Position numbers and translations under genes: made by a program. 64,000 nt of DNA from contig NC_071667.1 of assembly GCF_028554725.1 (NCBI RefSeq), positions 82,746,001-82,810,000 on the forward strand, read 5' to 3'. Below the pieces are notes generated by a model, which worked only from the letters and a program-made list of their open reading frames with translations, had not been told where the DNA came from and did no database searches. This document shows positions 1-13,440 of the stretch, piece after piece; positions within the stretch are counted from its first letter, which is position 1, and every line of letters starts with the position of its first letter. The DNA comes from Zeugodacus cucurbitae. Taxonomy: Eukaryota; Arthropoda; Insecta; Diptera; Tephritidae.

Positions 1-3000
1 GCATTTGCCTACCATCAACCAAAAAACATCAACCAAAATCAGTTTTGAAAGCTTTTCATTTGTGCTCGCTTGGCATCATATCTACTCGTACATTGATTGC
101 TTGCGGAAACTTATGTATGTATTGCACATAAATTTTATAAATTTTTTTGAGTATTAAACTAAAAACACTATGATTATCCTATAGCATATATATCTTATTT
201 TAAATGCAAAGATAACAAGAAAAGCTTTAAGCAGTTAATGTGAAGAAAAGCTTCAGAGAAGGAATTTTATGCAGTTCTAAGGAAAAAATCGCGTTTAACT
301 TAATAAAGTTTGAGAGAATAAGTAGTGTCCTTGAGCAAACGACTTGATCACTATTGTTTCTTCGATTGAGTTTATATTCTCAGCCCAAAAGCTCGCGTTG
401 ATTTATGGATCGTTTAGATATTGTTTAACCGGTTCATATTAATTTCTTTAGACGTTTGTAGAGATCCTCTCGGTTAATGTTATTGTAGCTGTCTTCGAAA
501 AAATACCCAGGCATAAGTAAGAACGGTTTTGAAGCTACCTCGTTTGTGTGCTTTTTGCTTTTGAGGCCTTTTTTTAAATAACTCGAAAGTAGTTAATATT
601 TTCGGGTCCTCAGTTAGGGTTTTTGTTGTTTTTGTTGTAATAGAAAAGTATTAAAAGTATTTTTTATATATTTTGTGAATCCCTAGTAAGATTTCAAAAC
701 TGTTCTAACTATTTCTTTGAACAGTATTTCTGAAGAATCTGCTTAATTTTCGATAAACTCATTACACATAGAGTTCTTGTCAAAGAGAATAAGGCATTAT
801 GTATTTACAAGAAGACTTTATACATATATTTCACACAATATTTACATTTTTATCGAAAATTTCGATTTTGTTTATTTCTTTATTGATTTCTTACAAAATT
901 AGCACCAAAATAAGGTCTAACCTAATTACGAAAGTCTAGTGTGTAAACACGTGAGGAATTGCACTCATTTCAAACGCATTGTACACTTTTTTCTTCTTTC
1001 ACTTAAATCTGTTTGACCCTCTTAAGTTGCAAGATGTCGACTGTGAAAGCTTTTTGGCGCTCATACAAAGCACAATGGCAGCTCTTGCTGCTGCTCTTTG
1101 CATTCGAGAGTTCGCTGCAATGCAAGAATTTCTACAAAGTTTCAGCTCTCAACACAAAACAAAAACAAAAATGCAAGAAAATTGAATTCAGGAAGCAAGC
1201 TGCCGCTTGCGTGTGCAAGGGCTGTGTGCCTACACGGCGTATGCGGAACCAAAGAGTATGCAACAAAAAGTCTGATAATTGCAAGAGCGCGAGAGCGTTG
1301 CATTGTAATGGGAAATGTTGCAGTGGGCTGCTGTTGTTTAGGGTCGCTACGGCATACATACATACAGGCATGCATGTAAGAACCTACTGCCCTAATAAAC
1401 AGCAGCAAAACAACAAAGTCAAGCGTCGCAAAGTAGGGAAATACATGCTGGCATATATATTTATAGGCATATACAAAGAATTATATATATATGTACATAA
1501 GGCTCGACAATTGCACTCGCTGTAAACAGTAATTTAAATATATTTATGAGTGTGCGTGTGTGCTTAATTGCGGGCACATGTGTGAACACTAAATGAATTG
1601 TGTTAATTTACAAGCGCTGCTGGGTTACTCCGCAGAGGATAAAGCGCTTTTTTATTTATTTATTTTCATTTTCAAGATTAGTAAATGAAAATGCGAGAAA
1701 CGTGCGAGGAAAAAAGGTGAAAAAGCGCGGCACTGTGTGGGAAAGTGCGTGTGCAGGGCGCCGCAGAATTAGTTAGTTGGATGAGCGTGATGGGCAGGTG
1801 GGTGTGCACGAGCACAGGCTGATACAGCTACAATGCTTGTAAATATATACATATGTGCGAACATATATGTTCTATGTAGACAGTTCTTTGGTTTCCTCTG
1901 TATGTATGTGCCTGTGTTTGCAGCTGTAGGGGGAAGGAGGGCGAAACATGCGCACCTAGGAAACTCGTTCGACCGTATTGGTTGGCGTGCTTGCTGTCCA
2001 ACGCAGCGCGCCGTTGCTTTGGCACACGAGCGACTTTTCGTAACGCTGCAAAAATAAAATCAATGCTAGCTGCTGTTTGAGTATGTGTTTGCTTGTATGT
2101 CAGTGCAAAATACGAAGATGAATTCTCGTGTAAACGAAAGGAAAAACGGCTGTCAGACATAGTGCTATGAAAACGGTACGGCGCATAGAAATGGGCATAA
2201 CGGTGACAGCCACGAGCGACAAACGACGGTGATAACGGCGACTGCTGTGGTGAAATTCTCTAATGCTACATTAAATGTAAAAAAAAATCCAAATTGAATG
2301 AGTAAAATTGTTTTATTGAAAAAAAAAATTAATAAAAATTAAATATTTAAATAAAATTATAAAAAAATTTATGTGCGAGCTGTGTAATAAACGAAAAGAA
2401 ATAAACGTTAGCGAAAGTGAAAACCCATTGAAGGTTAATGTTTGTGTGCGTTTATGAGCCGAGCCCCTGATTTTTGAGACCAAAAGTATCAGTAGCTGCT
2501 ACTGAGCTACCAGAAAAAATATTAAAAGAAACTACGGCAAATATTTGTAGAAAACATATTGATGCAAAAATAAAAAATATTACTTAAATTTTTTGAAAAA
2601 TTATTTTGAAAAAAAAATTGAAAATTTAAGTATTTTTGAAAACAAAAAATTGCAAAATTGTAATTTGTTTACATTCAATAGCGTGAAAAGTGTGCAGCAA
2701 TTTCAAGTTGAGCTGTCACGTGACACTGCTTGCAGCAATAAACACATACCAGGATATACTAGCGATTAGTGTGTGTGCTATCTAGAGAAAATCGAAATAA
2801 AGCTCTTCAGCGTAAAATAAGCAACTCGAAAAAAAAACAACAATTCAATATAAAATCAGCAACTCAAGCATATATTTTTCAACTTAGAAATAATTAATTT
2901 CCACAGCTTTGTTGTTTTTTCACTATTAAATGACTAAAGGTTTGCGACAGCATTAAATTGAAGAAGCTCAATGTCATATCTACGTCAAGTCAGTGTAATT

Positions 3001-4600
3001 GCAATAACAATAATAAAAAAAGGTTTATAAATAAATAAAATATACAAATCAGCAGCAGCAGCAACACACAGCCAAACAATTGCAACGAATTATGATATTT
3101 TTAAACTAGAAAATAAAAATAAAAAATAAACGGAAATAACAAGTTTATTAGTCAACCACTAACAACTGACATAACAACGGCCACAACAACAACAACAACA
3201 ACAATAAAAAATTGTAAAAAAATACCTAATCAACTGCAGTCATTTTTTGAATCATACGAGCAAGAAAGAATATTGTTACAGCAACAACAACAACAACATT
3301 TCAACAAAAAAGCGCAACTAGAACAACAACAACAACAACAGCAATGAAATAAAGATTTACTATATGCACGTATGTAAATAATAAATATGTGTGTGTAACA
3401 AGCGACAAGCAAATTCTATTCAATTCAATTCAATTCAAGTTTACATATTCGTAGTACACAAATGCCTTCAATTCTATATATATACAGCACAAGTACAACG
3501 TTTTATATATAGAAGCGTCTTAAAGACACTAACAGCAAAGGTGAATATATATTTATATATATAAATATTGTATAAACATTTGCATACATATACATATACA
3601 CATATACATATATACAGTTAACTGTGTACATGTGTGTATTTGTATGCTTGTACTCTTGTAAGTTTGTATGTACATATATGCATTTTTATTATAGTTAATT
3701 TAAATTCATTATGCAGCGACGAGTAAAAGCAGCAACTGCTGATTCTCTATAAGCGAGTATATATAATACTATATGCATATATATATATGTATGTATATAT
3801 AAATGTATATGCAAGCTTTGAGTGAAATAGTTTAAATTGAAATGAATAAAAATTTTCGTTGGTTAATTGAATAGTTTGCAGGCATTGTAGTATATATGTA
3901 TATTCACACTATACATATATACATACTTATATATGCAAATTATGTGTGTGCGTTTGTCAGGTGTCTATGTGTAGTTTTTCGCGCCTTTTATCCAATAAAT
4001 TTGCATAAAACAAATTTAAGTGATTTTCATTTTAATTTTCATAAGATCTTTTTTTCTTTCAATTGAAACTAAAGAGAGCCAATATGTGCCAAATATAGCA
4101 ATTTAAAAAATTCAAAATTTCTATGATATCTGTGGTTCTTCTGAGCTGTCTACAATTTTGTGTTCTTCCGGGTTACCTTTATCAGAATATGGCGTCATGA
4201 GACGTCACCAAGTACTTATATCATTATCCTTAGCTCTTAATATATATTCTAAACTATTTATTCCTGCTATTTTTTCAACGTTTCTAAGTGAAATATGTCA
4301 GACCAATGATTTTGAAGTTTTTTACACATTATTTATCTGGTAAGCAATTCTCGCAAAAACCCCTTAGATACGCTTTCGAAAAGATTAAACTTCTCCATGC
4401 AATTATATTGTTATTACTGATTTCAAATAAAGCGGAAAATATTTGAAGAGTTTCTTTCTCATTAATTTGATAACTACATATGTATTTGCATTTTTACATG
4501 AGAATTATTTATTAATCAACTTCATCCTAAATGTACATGTATAAAATGTAAACATTTTATATGATCAGCAATTCTGTCAATTAAACGTGAGAATTTCAAT
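1..4600. other. Gene-free flank: AT-rich DNA with CAA repeats
   Basis: There is no supported gene. About 1,000-2,250 is GC-richer and rich in GTGTG/GTATG tracts. About 2,260-3,400 is AT-rich with CAG/CAA repeats (about 3,050 and 3,186), somewhat leader-like but with ATGs. About 3,470-3,950 is dominated by TATA/CATA simple sequence. Confidence 0.6.
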
Positions 4601-4603
4601 ATA

Positions 4604-4665
4604 CGAGGTGTGTTCAAAAAATAACGGGAATTTTAGAATTTCGCTGGTTTGGAGTTTAAACTTGA
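4604..4665. mobile_element. Mariner-like element fragment, one terminal repeat with adjoining sequence
   Basis: After a TA dinucleotide comes CGAGGTGTGTTCAAAAAATA and then ACGGGAATTTT, the terminal inverted repeat shared by at least eight sites in this window. The next bases (CTGGTTTGGAG) resemble the subterminal sequence of the 314-bp copy at 43,158. No matching opposite terminus was found within the next several hundred bases, so the copy is truncated or its other end has decayed. Internal sequence may extend to about 4,800. Confidence 0.8.
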
Positions 4666-6259
4666 AAGAGAAGACACCTCCTTTATATTTTTGATGGTTT
4701 ATTCTAGTCATTTTAACAGTTTCAAAAAACGATTAGTGATTTTGAAGAGTTTAATTGCTTGCGTACACTCCAGATAAACATCTTTAGGACCAATTCATTA
4801 AAAAATTAAATTTCTCTATTCAATTCTCTATTAAACATGTTTGACTTCGATTAAAAGGAAAAGTATTTTAAGAATAGTATTTGTCGATCATTACTTTGAG
4901 AACAATTCCCTTTCATTAGTGAAAATTATTGTCATTCTACACAACCCTAAATGTAGGCAACATTTTATTTGACCATAAATTATATCTTTAAATAATAAAT
5001 TGCCTACAATTAGGCGCTTTCGAATTTTTGTTAAAGAGATTTCACTTAAACATATGTGTTATGTTTCAATGAGACTGTGTGAATATATATCTTTATAATA
5101 TTCTATACAATGGATTTCAATGCAGAGTTTAGGTATATGACCCGCTATTATTTAAATGGGATATACCATTGAAGCTTGGTTTCTAAGAACTGCATGATAG
5201 AAAATGAAAGTGAATATTAATCAACTCATCCTGTGACAATAAATTAGAGTTAGCTTTGTCTTTCAGCATTGTATTTATGTACATAAAATAATAATGTATA
5301 TAAAAGTAGATACATATATAGCCACATATCGCATACTGCCCTAAGTGCTACACACATACTGAAATATGTATAAAATTATTTATTTAATTGTTAACAAGTA
5401 CTTGCATTGAAAAACGCGTGACTCGTTACATGATTCTGAATCTTCATTAGTCAACCCACCTGCATGAAGTGTACTTGGCCTTACATATGTGCGCGAGTTC
5501 GAGTATATCTATATAACTGCGCTCAATAGTGTTTAAATATATACTCTCATAGTTGAAAAAAAAAAACAATATTCAACGTAGGCTGTAACTTGTTTCGTCA
5601 ATATAGTGGGGGTAGTACTCAGGAGTAGCTCAATAGCGGCCATTAGTTTTAGTGACTTTGTATTTATATACAAATATTTATACTCTGTTATACTCTGTTA
5701 TATGTTTAAACATGCAATAGAAGTCAGATATTTTATATAGCCAGTAGGAAAATCAATCGTTTTGTAAAAAGAAAGTGAAAGGCTTTTTGTAGTTAACGGT
5801 CCTAATACATTTTTGAGGAAAAACAAACAAAAAATATTAAATTTCAATAAGAAATAGAAACCTAATAAAGACGTCTTTAAGAGTATAAAAACTTACTCCT
5901 TTAAAAAATTTTCCAGCATATAACTGCTCTAGTTATGATTTTTTCAGCTTCTCTTAGTCGAATTAGCGTATTTTTATTAAATTCTTTATTTTTGAATCGA
6001 AAAAATAATTGCATATTACTGACGTCATAATTTCGAAAATCAGGTACTTTTTTAAAGTAGGGATAGGATATTGATACTCAATTCTCACAGAGAATATCGC
6101 CATCGAAATTTACTCTCAAAACTTCATATCAATGTCATAGAGAATTTGGCGACTATGCTAGACATCTTCAATTCGCCACGTTTTACTCGCTATGTGCTTC
6201 GTTCTCTTGCCCAAAAATAACCAAAAAAATATCCATATGCATTTAATACAAAAGAGTAA

Positions 6260-6363
6260 GTGGCTACCTCATTCTAGTGGCATAAATTCAGCTTGATGTA
6301 TGCTAGTTGTCTGTTCGATTCACCAACCTGCTACTTTAGACAAATTGGCAAGCTATTCTTCTA
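6260..6363 (+). repeat. Direct repeat unit 1 (about 105 bp)
   Basis: It shares ordered blocks with the unit 193 bp downstream: GTGGCTACCTCATT, AGTGGCAT, AGTTGTCTGTTCGATTC and ATTGGCAAGCTATTCTTCT. The spacer between blocks has diverged and has indels. Confidence 0.8.
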
Positions 6364-6452
6364 CTACTCAGTTTTCTCATAGAACATATCTCTGCACCAA
6401 ATATTTATAAGCTAGACAAAAGTTACCTAGATAATTTACTATAAATGAATAT

Positions 6453-6563
6453 GTGGCTACCTCATTAAAGTGGCATGAGTTTTTCCTATAAACGATTTAT
6501 GCCAGTTGTCTGTTCGATTCGCCGTCATGTTAGTTTTCGCTAATTGGCAAGCTATTCTTCTGT
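6453..6563 (+). repeat. Direct repeat unit 2 (about 110 bp)
   Basis: This is the second copy of the unit at 6,260, with the same blocks in the same order. It could be an old tandem duplication or two copies of a small repeat. The family is unknown. Confidence 0.8.
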
Positions 6564-7989
6564 AAATTTGTTATGATCGCTAGTCCTTAATAAGGATTTA
6601 CAAATATTTTATTGCTTTCAAAGAAGTTTTGAGCGCTAATGAGTTCCTGCTGGCCCACCATGTATTAGTACAAACATATATTTGTATATGAGTGTGCTAT
6701 TTAAGGTGTTACACAAGTCTTGACTTAGCTAGCTAGTATTCTATTTAGTACACGTATACATTTGTCTATAGTATATACTAATCCCTTTTTAAGGCCTGTT
6801 CGTGTGGGTGCCTGTTCACCACCCGCCTGACTGGTGCTCTCCAAGTTTACAAGTTGTTCTATTGGAAGCCCGCTGTGAGCTAGCTAATTTGCGTGCAATG
6901 TCATTTTAGTTACAAATGCAAATACATATATGTATTTACATATATGTGCTTAAGTATGTACATATACATATATGTACATATTTACCTATTGCACAATCAA
7001 GTTTTTGCCGTTTGCTCGCCGGATTCCGCGCATTTGCGGTGTGTTATTTACATACATACACATGTAAAGAAATGTGAAAAGCACACAAAAACAACAACGT
7101 TAGAGAATATTTTCGCCAATTTTGCGGTACTATTGTCTACTTTCGCAGATGAATTTCAAACTTTAGCCGAGATAACAAATGCATTTGCTTACATGCAACA
7201 CACACACACAAAGGCAGTATCAATAACTGCGCATTGACTGCGTTTTTATGCAACTACAACAAGCACAACAAGCGCGCTCTAAAAGCTTGTAGTTTTCTGT
7301 AAGCAACGCATTGTGTTTAGCATTTGTTGTTGGCCTTTTTGTTATTTGGCTTCGTTCAATTTAGCTGATTACATTGTAAAATAGTTTCGCTTTGCTGTAT
7401 TGGCATGCATTGCATTGTTGTTGTTGTTGCTACTTTATACTCGTAGTATATGCACAAAGCGTAGTCGTATGCACTTTCTGTGCCGTCGGCGGCCGTTCAC
7501 AGCGAACTTTTAATTATTTGCTTCGGTTTTGCGTTGACTCGTGCACTTTTCATATGATTCCCTTGAAATTACAAAACATTAAAAAAGCAATACAATTTTA
7601 TATATAAAAAATAAAAAATAAATTGATACAACAACAATGTTGACCATGACCCAGTTAATGGTGTCGCACTAAGTCAAGTTGACCTTAACTTTGTGCTTTA
7701 TGCGCTCTCTTTAATTTGAAAATTGCTTAACTTGAGATTTTTTTAATTGTCAGCTGTGTGGCAGCTGTTGTTTTGAAAGATTACTTGATATGCACTTGAG
7801 AAAATTAGAAATTAATTATAGGCTTTAGTTTTATTGTCGAAATTAAGTGCAATCAAGCATTAATGAATCACAACAGAAAATCATAAAAAAAACTGGCAGT
7901 TATTATTTTTTCAGAAATAAATTATATTATATTTACTAATTAAATTATATAAACTAGATAAGTTAGATATAAGGTTATACATATATCCA

Positions 7990-8945
7990 TATCATTAGGT
8001 TGATGGCACGAGTTGAAATCAATCTGTCTGTGCGTTTGTCCTGAACTAAGTTTTTTGTACACCACCGGTAAACTCCAAACAAACTTTCTCGAGTCTTTTC
8101 CCTTAAGTACCTCATCATACACCATAAAAATTATTGATAGGATTATTACCACGCCCACCTCCTTTACAAATGTAATGTTGAAAACGGCTGTGCTTTAATT
8201 CAGTACGGAAAACAGCAGAAACCTTAAATTTTATGAGAAAAATGGTAAAGAAAAACTGCCTAAGATTTGTTGGAAAGATGGACCATGAGCATGTTTCCGC
8301 CCGTTTATGGTTCAAAAACCATATCTCAGGAACTATTCGACCACTTTCAACGAAATTCGATTCATAACACATTTTTGGCATCCCAATAGTTCATTTGGAA
8401 AATGGTCGAAATCGGGTCACACCTCCCCATACCACAAATCTGAGGGCCAACTGATTCGTTCCCTTTACAATATATACCTGAAGAAACAATGAAGATAACT
8501 GAACAAAACTCTTTCTCAAACACTGAATTTATAGTCAAATTTTAAAAAAATCGCTCAAGGCGAACTATACATTTTCAAGGCCTCATATATTGAACATGAG
8601 TACATTAATGCCTATGGATATTATTTTTACCGAAAATTACGGTAAATCTCTCAGATTTTCAAAAAATATTTAATTGAAATGTGTTCCTCCTAATAGAGGG
8701 CCTCTGTGCCAAAAAATGACAAAATTAGCATAATTAGGTCAATACTTCCCTTAGCCCCTATACATATATGTACCTCATATTCGGATTTTCAAACTTCGGG
8801 TGGGCTTTATGCGGTATATATCGGTTAGGATGTGAGATATTTTAGCAAAATTAAGTAAACATAAAATCATAGGATATAATGTAGTTTGGTGGTAAAAATA
8901 ATTGAAATCAGTCCGGAGAGGTAATTCCATCACTAAATACCTATT
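7990..8945 (+). repeat. Diverged higher-fly interspersed repeat, about 950 bp
   Basis: Several phrases match a repeat I recognise as abundant in tephritid and related fly genomes: AACCATATCTCAGGAACTAT then CGACCACTTTCAACGAAATT; GGTCGAAATCGGGTCACACC; TTACCACGCCCACC; and CGGTATATATCGGTTAGGAT then GTGAGATATTTTAGC. Its transposon class is not clear from this copy. It carries no intact frame; short open frames here are artefacts. The boundaries are approximate. Confidence 0.55.
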
Positions 8946-11304
8946 TTAAATTTTCCAAAATAGTTGAATTTGCTATCGGTTATGATAGCTTTACCCATTT
9001 TTAAGAGCGACTGTTTATGTAAAAAACAACAACAAATTGGTTAAAAGAATTTCGCAGCCCTAAGACGGTATGTGCCATAACGTGTGCTAGTTAGACGAAA
9101 GATTGAGGCAAAGATTTAAAAAGCGGGTGGTGGGGGGTTTATAAATGCGAACGCTTGCAGTAAATGCAATGCCAACAATTTGCGTGCCTCAGCGATTTTT
9201 ATTTTTCGTGTGTTTGCTTTTGTTTTTATTTTAGTTTGTGAAATTTATTTCAGCATTTCTTTTCTATGCAAATCGAGCAGATGAATTGCCGTCGCCAAGT
9301 ACATATGTATGTAGAGAAGCCAAATGAAGGATGAGAAGAAGCAAAGCAAAAGGGTGCCAGCAAGCAAACGCGCATAGAAAAAAGCCAAGTTACAATTATA
9401 GAAAAATAGAAAATGCAGCGTTTTGTAGGGCTCTCTGTTGGGTGGAGGGCAGTGCGCAGGAGGGACACAAGTGAAAATGAAATAATGTCACAAGGTTCTC
9501 CACTTGACCAAGTTTATTTATTTATACATATGTATGAATGTGTGTCTTCTTTCTTTTTGTTGTTGTTGCTTGCTTTTGGGCGGCATTGCTGTTGAGCACT
9601 TCAAGTGCTTCGCGCGTTGATGGGCCTGTTGTTGCTGGTGTTGTTGTTGTTCGCGTTGCAGCATTGCTTTTAAATGCCATACAACATTGTGTTGCACTAC
9701 ATGTGTTATTTGTTGTTGTTGTTGTGTTTGTGCTGCTGCTGCTGCTGCTGTGCGTTGCAATGTGTTGCATAATATATTGATGACGTTGCGTGACAGCAAG
9801 AAGAAACCACGATGTTGTCATTCGTTGGTTTTATTGTTGTTGTTGTTTTGGCTTTAAAATGCCAATGCTGTCAATGTTGTTGTAGTTGATGTTGTTGCAG
9901 CTGCTGCTGTGGGAAAAGTATGCGCGCGTGCTAAACTCGTAGCAGCAATAAATGTCAAGAGATGCCATCACATGTGGCCTGAGAAAATTATGAGCTTAAC
10001 GGATTTCGGTGCGGCGAGTTTTTTGAAAAGAAAAATTTTGCTAAAGTCATTTGTTATTTCTTAAAGGAGGTGTGTAGACAATGAGGCCTCGAAGTTGCCA
10101 GTGGAAGGAAGCTTTAATATTGTAGGGGGTATTTCAAAGATCTGTGTCTCCGGGATTTGAAGAATAATTCTTGGGAGATATTGTCATAATTCAATTACTG
10201 GTTCCATTCGCCACTCTTCAAGCTTTATCAAATCGTTGTTATTTCTAATTTTACCGCATTTCGTATTCCCTCTTTTACCTACAGGGTATTACACACCTGC
10301 ACTATTATTGCCACTCTCCATTCTCCACTCTACCCCAATTCGCGCATTCGCCTTCACATTCCGGTGCACTCTCTTTCACTTGAGCGCTAACTGTATGCAG
10401 GCAGACAGACAGACAAGCGACGCGACACAATTGCCAGCCGCGAACCACCACCTTGTGCGGAATGCCAATTGCATACACTTCGCCTCGACATAGCCCCCAA
10501 ATTGGGTCACTTGCCCATTGATATATGCAGATTTGCTGCTGCTGGTTGATGGGGCTTTGCGCCGCTTCAATGGCTGTGCGCGTAGTTTTGCTTAAGTGTG
10601 CAAAAACAAAAACAAAAACAAAAACAAAAACAAAATGTAAATAAATAAACTTCAATTGCAACAATGTGCAGTATTTCTATGTTTGTATGTTTGTATACAT
10701 ACATATATGTATGTTTGTTTGTATGTATGACACATAAGTACGCTTACACATATCGTTAAAGTCTATATTAAGTGCAAACGCCAACGCAATGCAGCAATTC
10801 ACTGAGTGACGACGGCCGCACCGCCGCAAAGCATTCAAAAGCCAACAGCAATAGCTACAGCAACAACAACAAGAGGCGAGCGAGCGAACTTACACGCAAC
10901 TCGTTTTGTGCTGTGCCCAAGCTCTGTGTGGAAATGCGTGGTCTCACTGCTGCCAGCAGTTGGTGCTCCAGTTGCAGTTGCTTTTGCAATTTTGTTTTTG
11001 TTTTTGCCACTTTTGCGCAGCTTTGATTGGTTGTGGCTTTTGTGCTGTGACGACCTCGGAAGCGCTTCCACAAAAAAATCTGCAGATGGAAATATGCACA
11101 CGTAAAGGGTGTTTTTTTTAATTTCCGAAGAGGCAATATTTTTTTTTTCGGAGTTGGTCTTTTTTCAAGCTTGGATGATATCTCACAGCTTTTCGCTTAA
11201 AACGCAGCTTAACGATTGACTTCACTATGTTTCGAGAATTATGTAGCATTTTTATTCCAGATCTTTTCATGAGGCTTCTAATTAAACTAATATTTTTACA
11301 ACAA
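8946..11304. other. Gene-free stretch rich in TTG/CTG and CAA repeats
   Basis: Trinucleotide repeats at about 9,555-9,910 give long Gln/Val/Leu/Cys-like open frames on both strands, which I treat as artefacts. About 10,380-11,100 is GC-richer without recognisable protein content. About 11,105-11,290 may be another old transposon piece (starts AAGGGTGTTTTTTTTAATTT) but it is unresolved. Confidence 0.5.
10605..10636 (+). repeat. (CAAAAA)n microsatellite
   Basis: Five tandem CAAAAA units. Confidence 0.9.
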
Positions 11305-11459
11305 TTATATGTGTTCAAAAAATAACGGGAATTTTCAAAATTTTTAAAATTTAATTTTTTTTTTATTTTTTATGTTTTTTATGCTGATATAAAATGTAGA
11401 CTAATAAGAAAATATTTTTTCAAAAACTAAAATTCCCGTTATTTTTTCAACACATCTCA
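11305..11459. mobile_element. Mariner-derived MITE, about 155 bp, both termini
   Basis: The left end (ATGTGTTCAAAAAATAACGG) and right end (TTCCCGTTATTTTTTCAACA) are inverted copies of the mariner terminal repeat. The core is AT-rich without coding trace. The first few bases of the left terminus are mutated, and a TA follows the right end (11,460-11,461). Confidence 0.85.
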
Positions 11460-13149
11460 TACATGTGTAATGAAAAGAGGATGATGGAAATACATTGTAA
11501 GAGAGGCATGTGTCTTTATAATAAAAAAAATTATCAACAGTATTTAATAACTACTTTAAAGCAATCCCTCAGCACTAAAGATGCTTTACAAACATGCTTT
11601 GAGCTCAAGACTACATGTCACACTTTTACACAATTGATGATTTTATGGTAAAAATGATTTATTTTCCAGCAAGCGTAAATATATATTTGTAAAAGCATAT
11701 TTATATAGGGTAAATGCTTGTTTAATGACACATTTGTCACTTGTCTCCACTTTGGCTCGGCTGCTGCGACACTGCAGCACATTTATTATTTTTACACACG
11801 TCTGTATGTGAGTGCGTGTTGTAGGCACCTAAGCAGCAGCCATCAATGTCGTCACAACCAACGCAACGTCTTCAACGTGTATGTACGTTGTCACCTCCAC
11901 CTCAGCTGGCTGCTACACCCGATGTGCTTGCCTACCTACCGATTGAGAGTTTGGCCTAATTAGCCAACTTTGTTGGTTTCTAGGCCGCATGCTGCAGCTC
12001 GCTCCGACTATTTGTGCACACTTTGTTTACATGCCACAATGCATTGCACACAGTTGCATAGTGCGACTCTGAGTCTTTAGTAGTGATCGCCTTCACTCCC
12101 TTCGTCTAACATCCTCAGAGGGTGCTGGCCGTATTGTCGCCTGCGTGTGTGTCTGTATGCTCCATAACGGTGCTTTTCAATATCCTCTTGTCACATACAA
12201 GTACAGTTCTATGCCATGCTATAAGCACTCTCACTTGACACGGATTTTCCATTTTTAATTTCCTTCCTTCCTTGTCTTCAAAGGTTTTGCTGGCGTCAAA
12301 GTTATTCTTTCGGCTTTGTTGGTATTTGTTGTTGGTATTTAAGTTGCATTTCTCATTTTAGCGTTTATGTTTTTTTTTTCTAATTTTGTGTAAGTGACTA
12401 AGTAATTTGCAGTTTTGTCAGCAGCAGTTTTGTAATTAATTTGTGTGTGGAAGGGAGCAGGAATGCGGGAATTAGGTTTATGCACTGCAGTTGAACGCTG
12501 TTTAGCTGGAACCCCATTTGTGTATGTGTGTCTTAAGAGTTTGTGTAATGGCAGGAGAACTAATTGCTTTTGCTTTGAAACATGTGTTCGCTGACAATGT
12601 TATTAGCAGAATTATGGCGGCAGATTTGCTCAGTCTGCACGGACGGCAAAACAAAGGAAATTAGCTCGCGCTTTATTGGTCTTTTAGGAATTTGGTTGGG
12701 TGTAATTGATAGCACCTTAAGGAATAGTTCGTAGTAAATAGAGTCATATTTCAACTATCGATTTCCAGCACTGCACACACTTTAAAGAAAAGAGACACTA
12801 CAATATTATGTTAGAACCATTTTTAACCGATTATTTACCGAAATACTCTCTTTCTAAAAAAATACAAAAATTTATCTACAAAATGTAAGATGTTAATTGG
12901 ATTCCAAGGTATACTAAGCCATTGGATCTTTCCAATCCACAGAACAATGTTCTCATCTGGGTGTTTCATAACAAAGTTAAACTTCATCTTTGCAACATTT
13001 AAGAAGTTTATCATTGTTTACTCAAAAAGCTCGATATAGTTTTTGTAGAATCTTTCAATCCAAACTTCCGAGAAATTACCGATAATATCGTCACACCAAT
13101 GTTTCTAAACAATACTGTCAGACAGTCTCACAAAAATAAATTAGTAAGA
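11460..13149. other. Gene-free stretch
   Basis: Mixed-composition DNA with no recognised gene. The part after about 12,780 may include further decayed retrotransposon sequence upstream of the tail at 13,150, but I could not identify it. Confidence 0.5.
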
Positions 13150-13438
13150 GCACCAAGCTACCAAAGCTGTTTGGAGGAAGGCGAAGAGCAATCATCCAAG
13201 CACTTCCTCCTTCAATGTCCAGCTTTCGGTGAAACTTGTAAAGTGACTGGAATCGGCATTAGTCGATTTCAGATTTTTATAATAAAGTTCAAGCGCTTTG
13301 TCATAAAGGTTTTAGAGATCCGTCAGGAGTATCCCGGTATCACAAGGGACAGTCGAATTTGTCCAAATTAGATTCTCTGAAGTTGCGAAGATCTACCTCT
13401 TAACCTAACCTAACCTTACCTAACCTAAAGTGAATCTA
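13150..13438 (+). mobile_element. 5'-truncated non-LTR retrotransposon tail 1 (jockey-like), ending in CCTAA repeats
   Basis: The frame includes SYQSCLEEGEEQSSKHFLLQ and then CPAFGE. This is the Cys-rich segment (CxxC-type with His and Cys) that follows the RNase H domain at the C-terminus of jockey/I-type ORF2 proteins. The frame closes at about 13,371 with a TAG. A short 3' UTR leads to a CCTAA-type tail (about 13,401-13,428). Only the last 75-90 codons are left. Confidence 0.75.
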
Positions 13439-13440
13439 TA

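Larger units (their letters stand above)
4666..7989. other. Gene-free stretch with one direct-repeat pair
   Basis: Apart from the repeat pair at 6.26-6.56 kb I see only AT-rich sequence, TATG tracts and TTG repeats (about 7,415). No coding frame is supported. Confidence 0.55.

Noticed and set aside
9518..9821. Overlapping Gln/Thr/His-rich open frames on the minus strand and a Val/Leu frame on the plus strand
   Set aside because: They arise from TTG/CTG trinucleotide repeats. All frames stay open, there is no splice or start context, and the non-repeat residues are not protein-like.
11105..11290. Possible transposon end (AAGGGTGTTTTTTTTAATTT...)
   Set aside because: It resembles the start of some fly DNA-transposon repeats, but no second terminus or coding trace was found.
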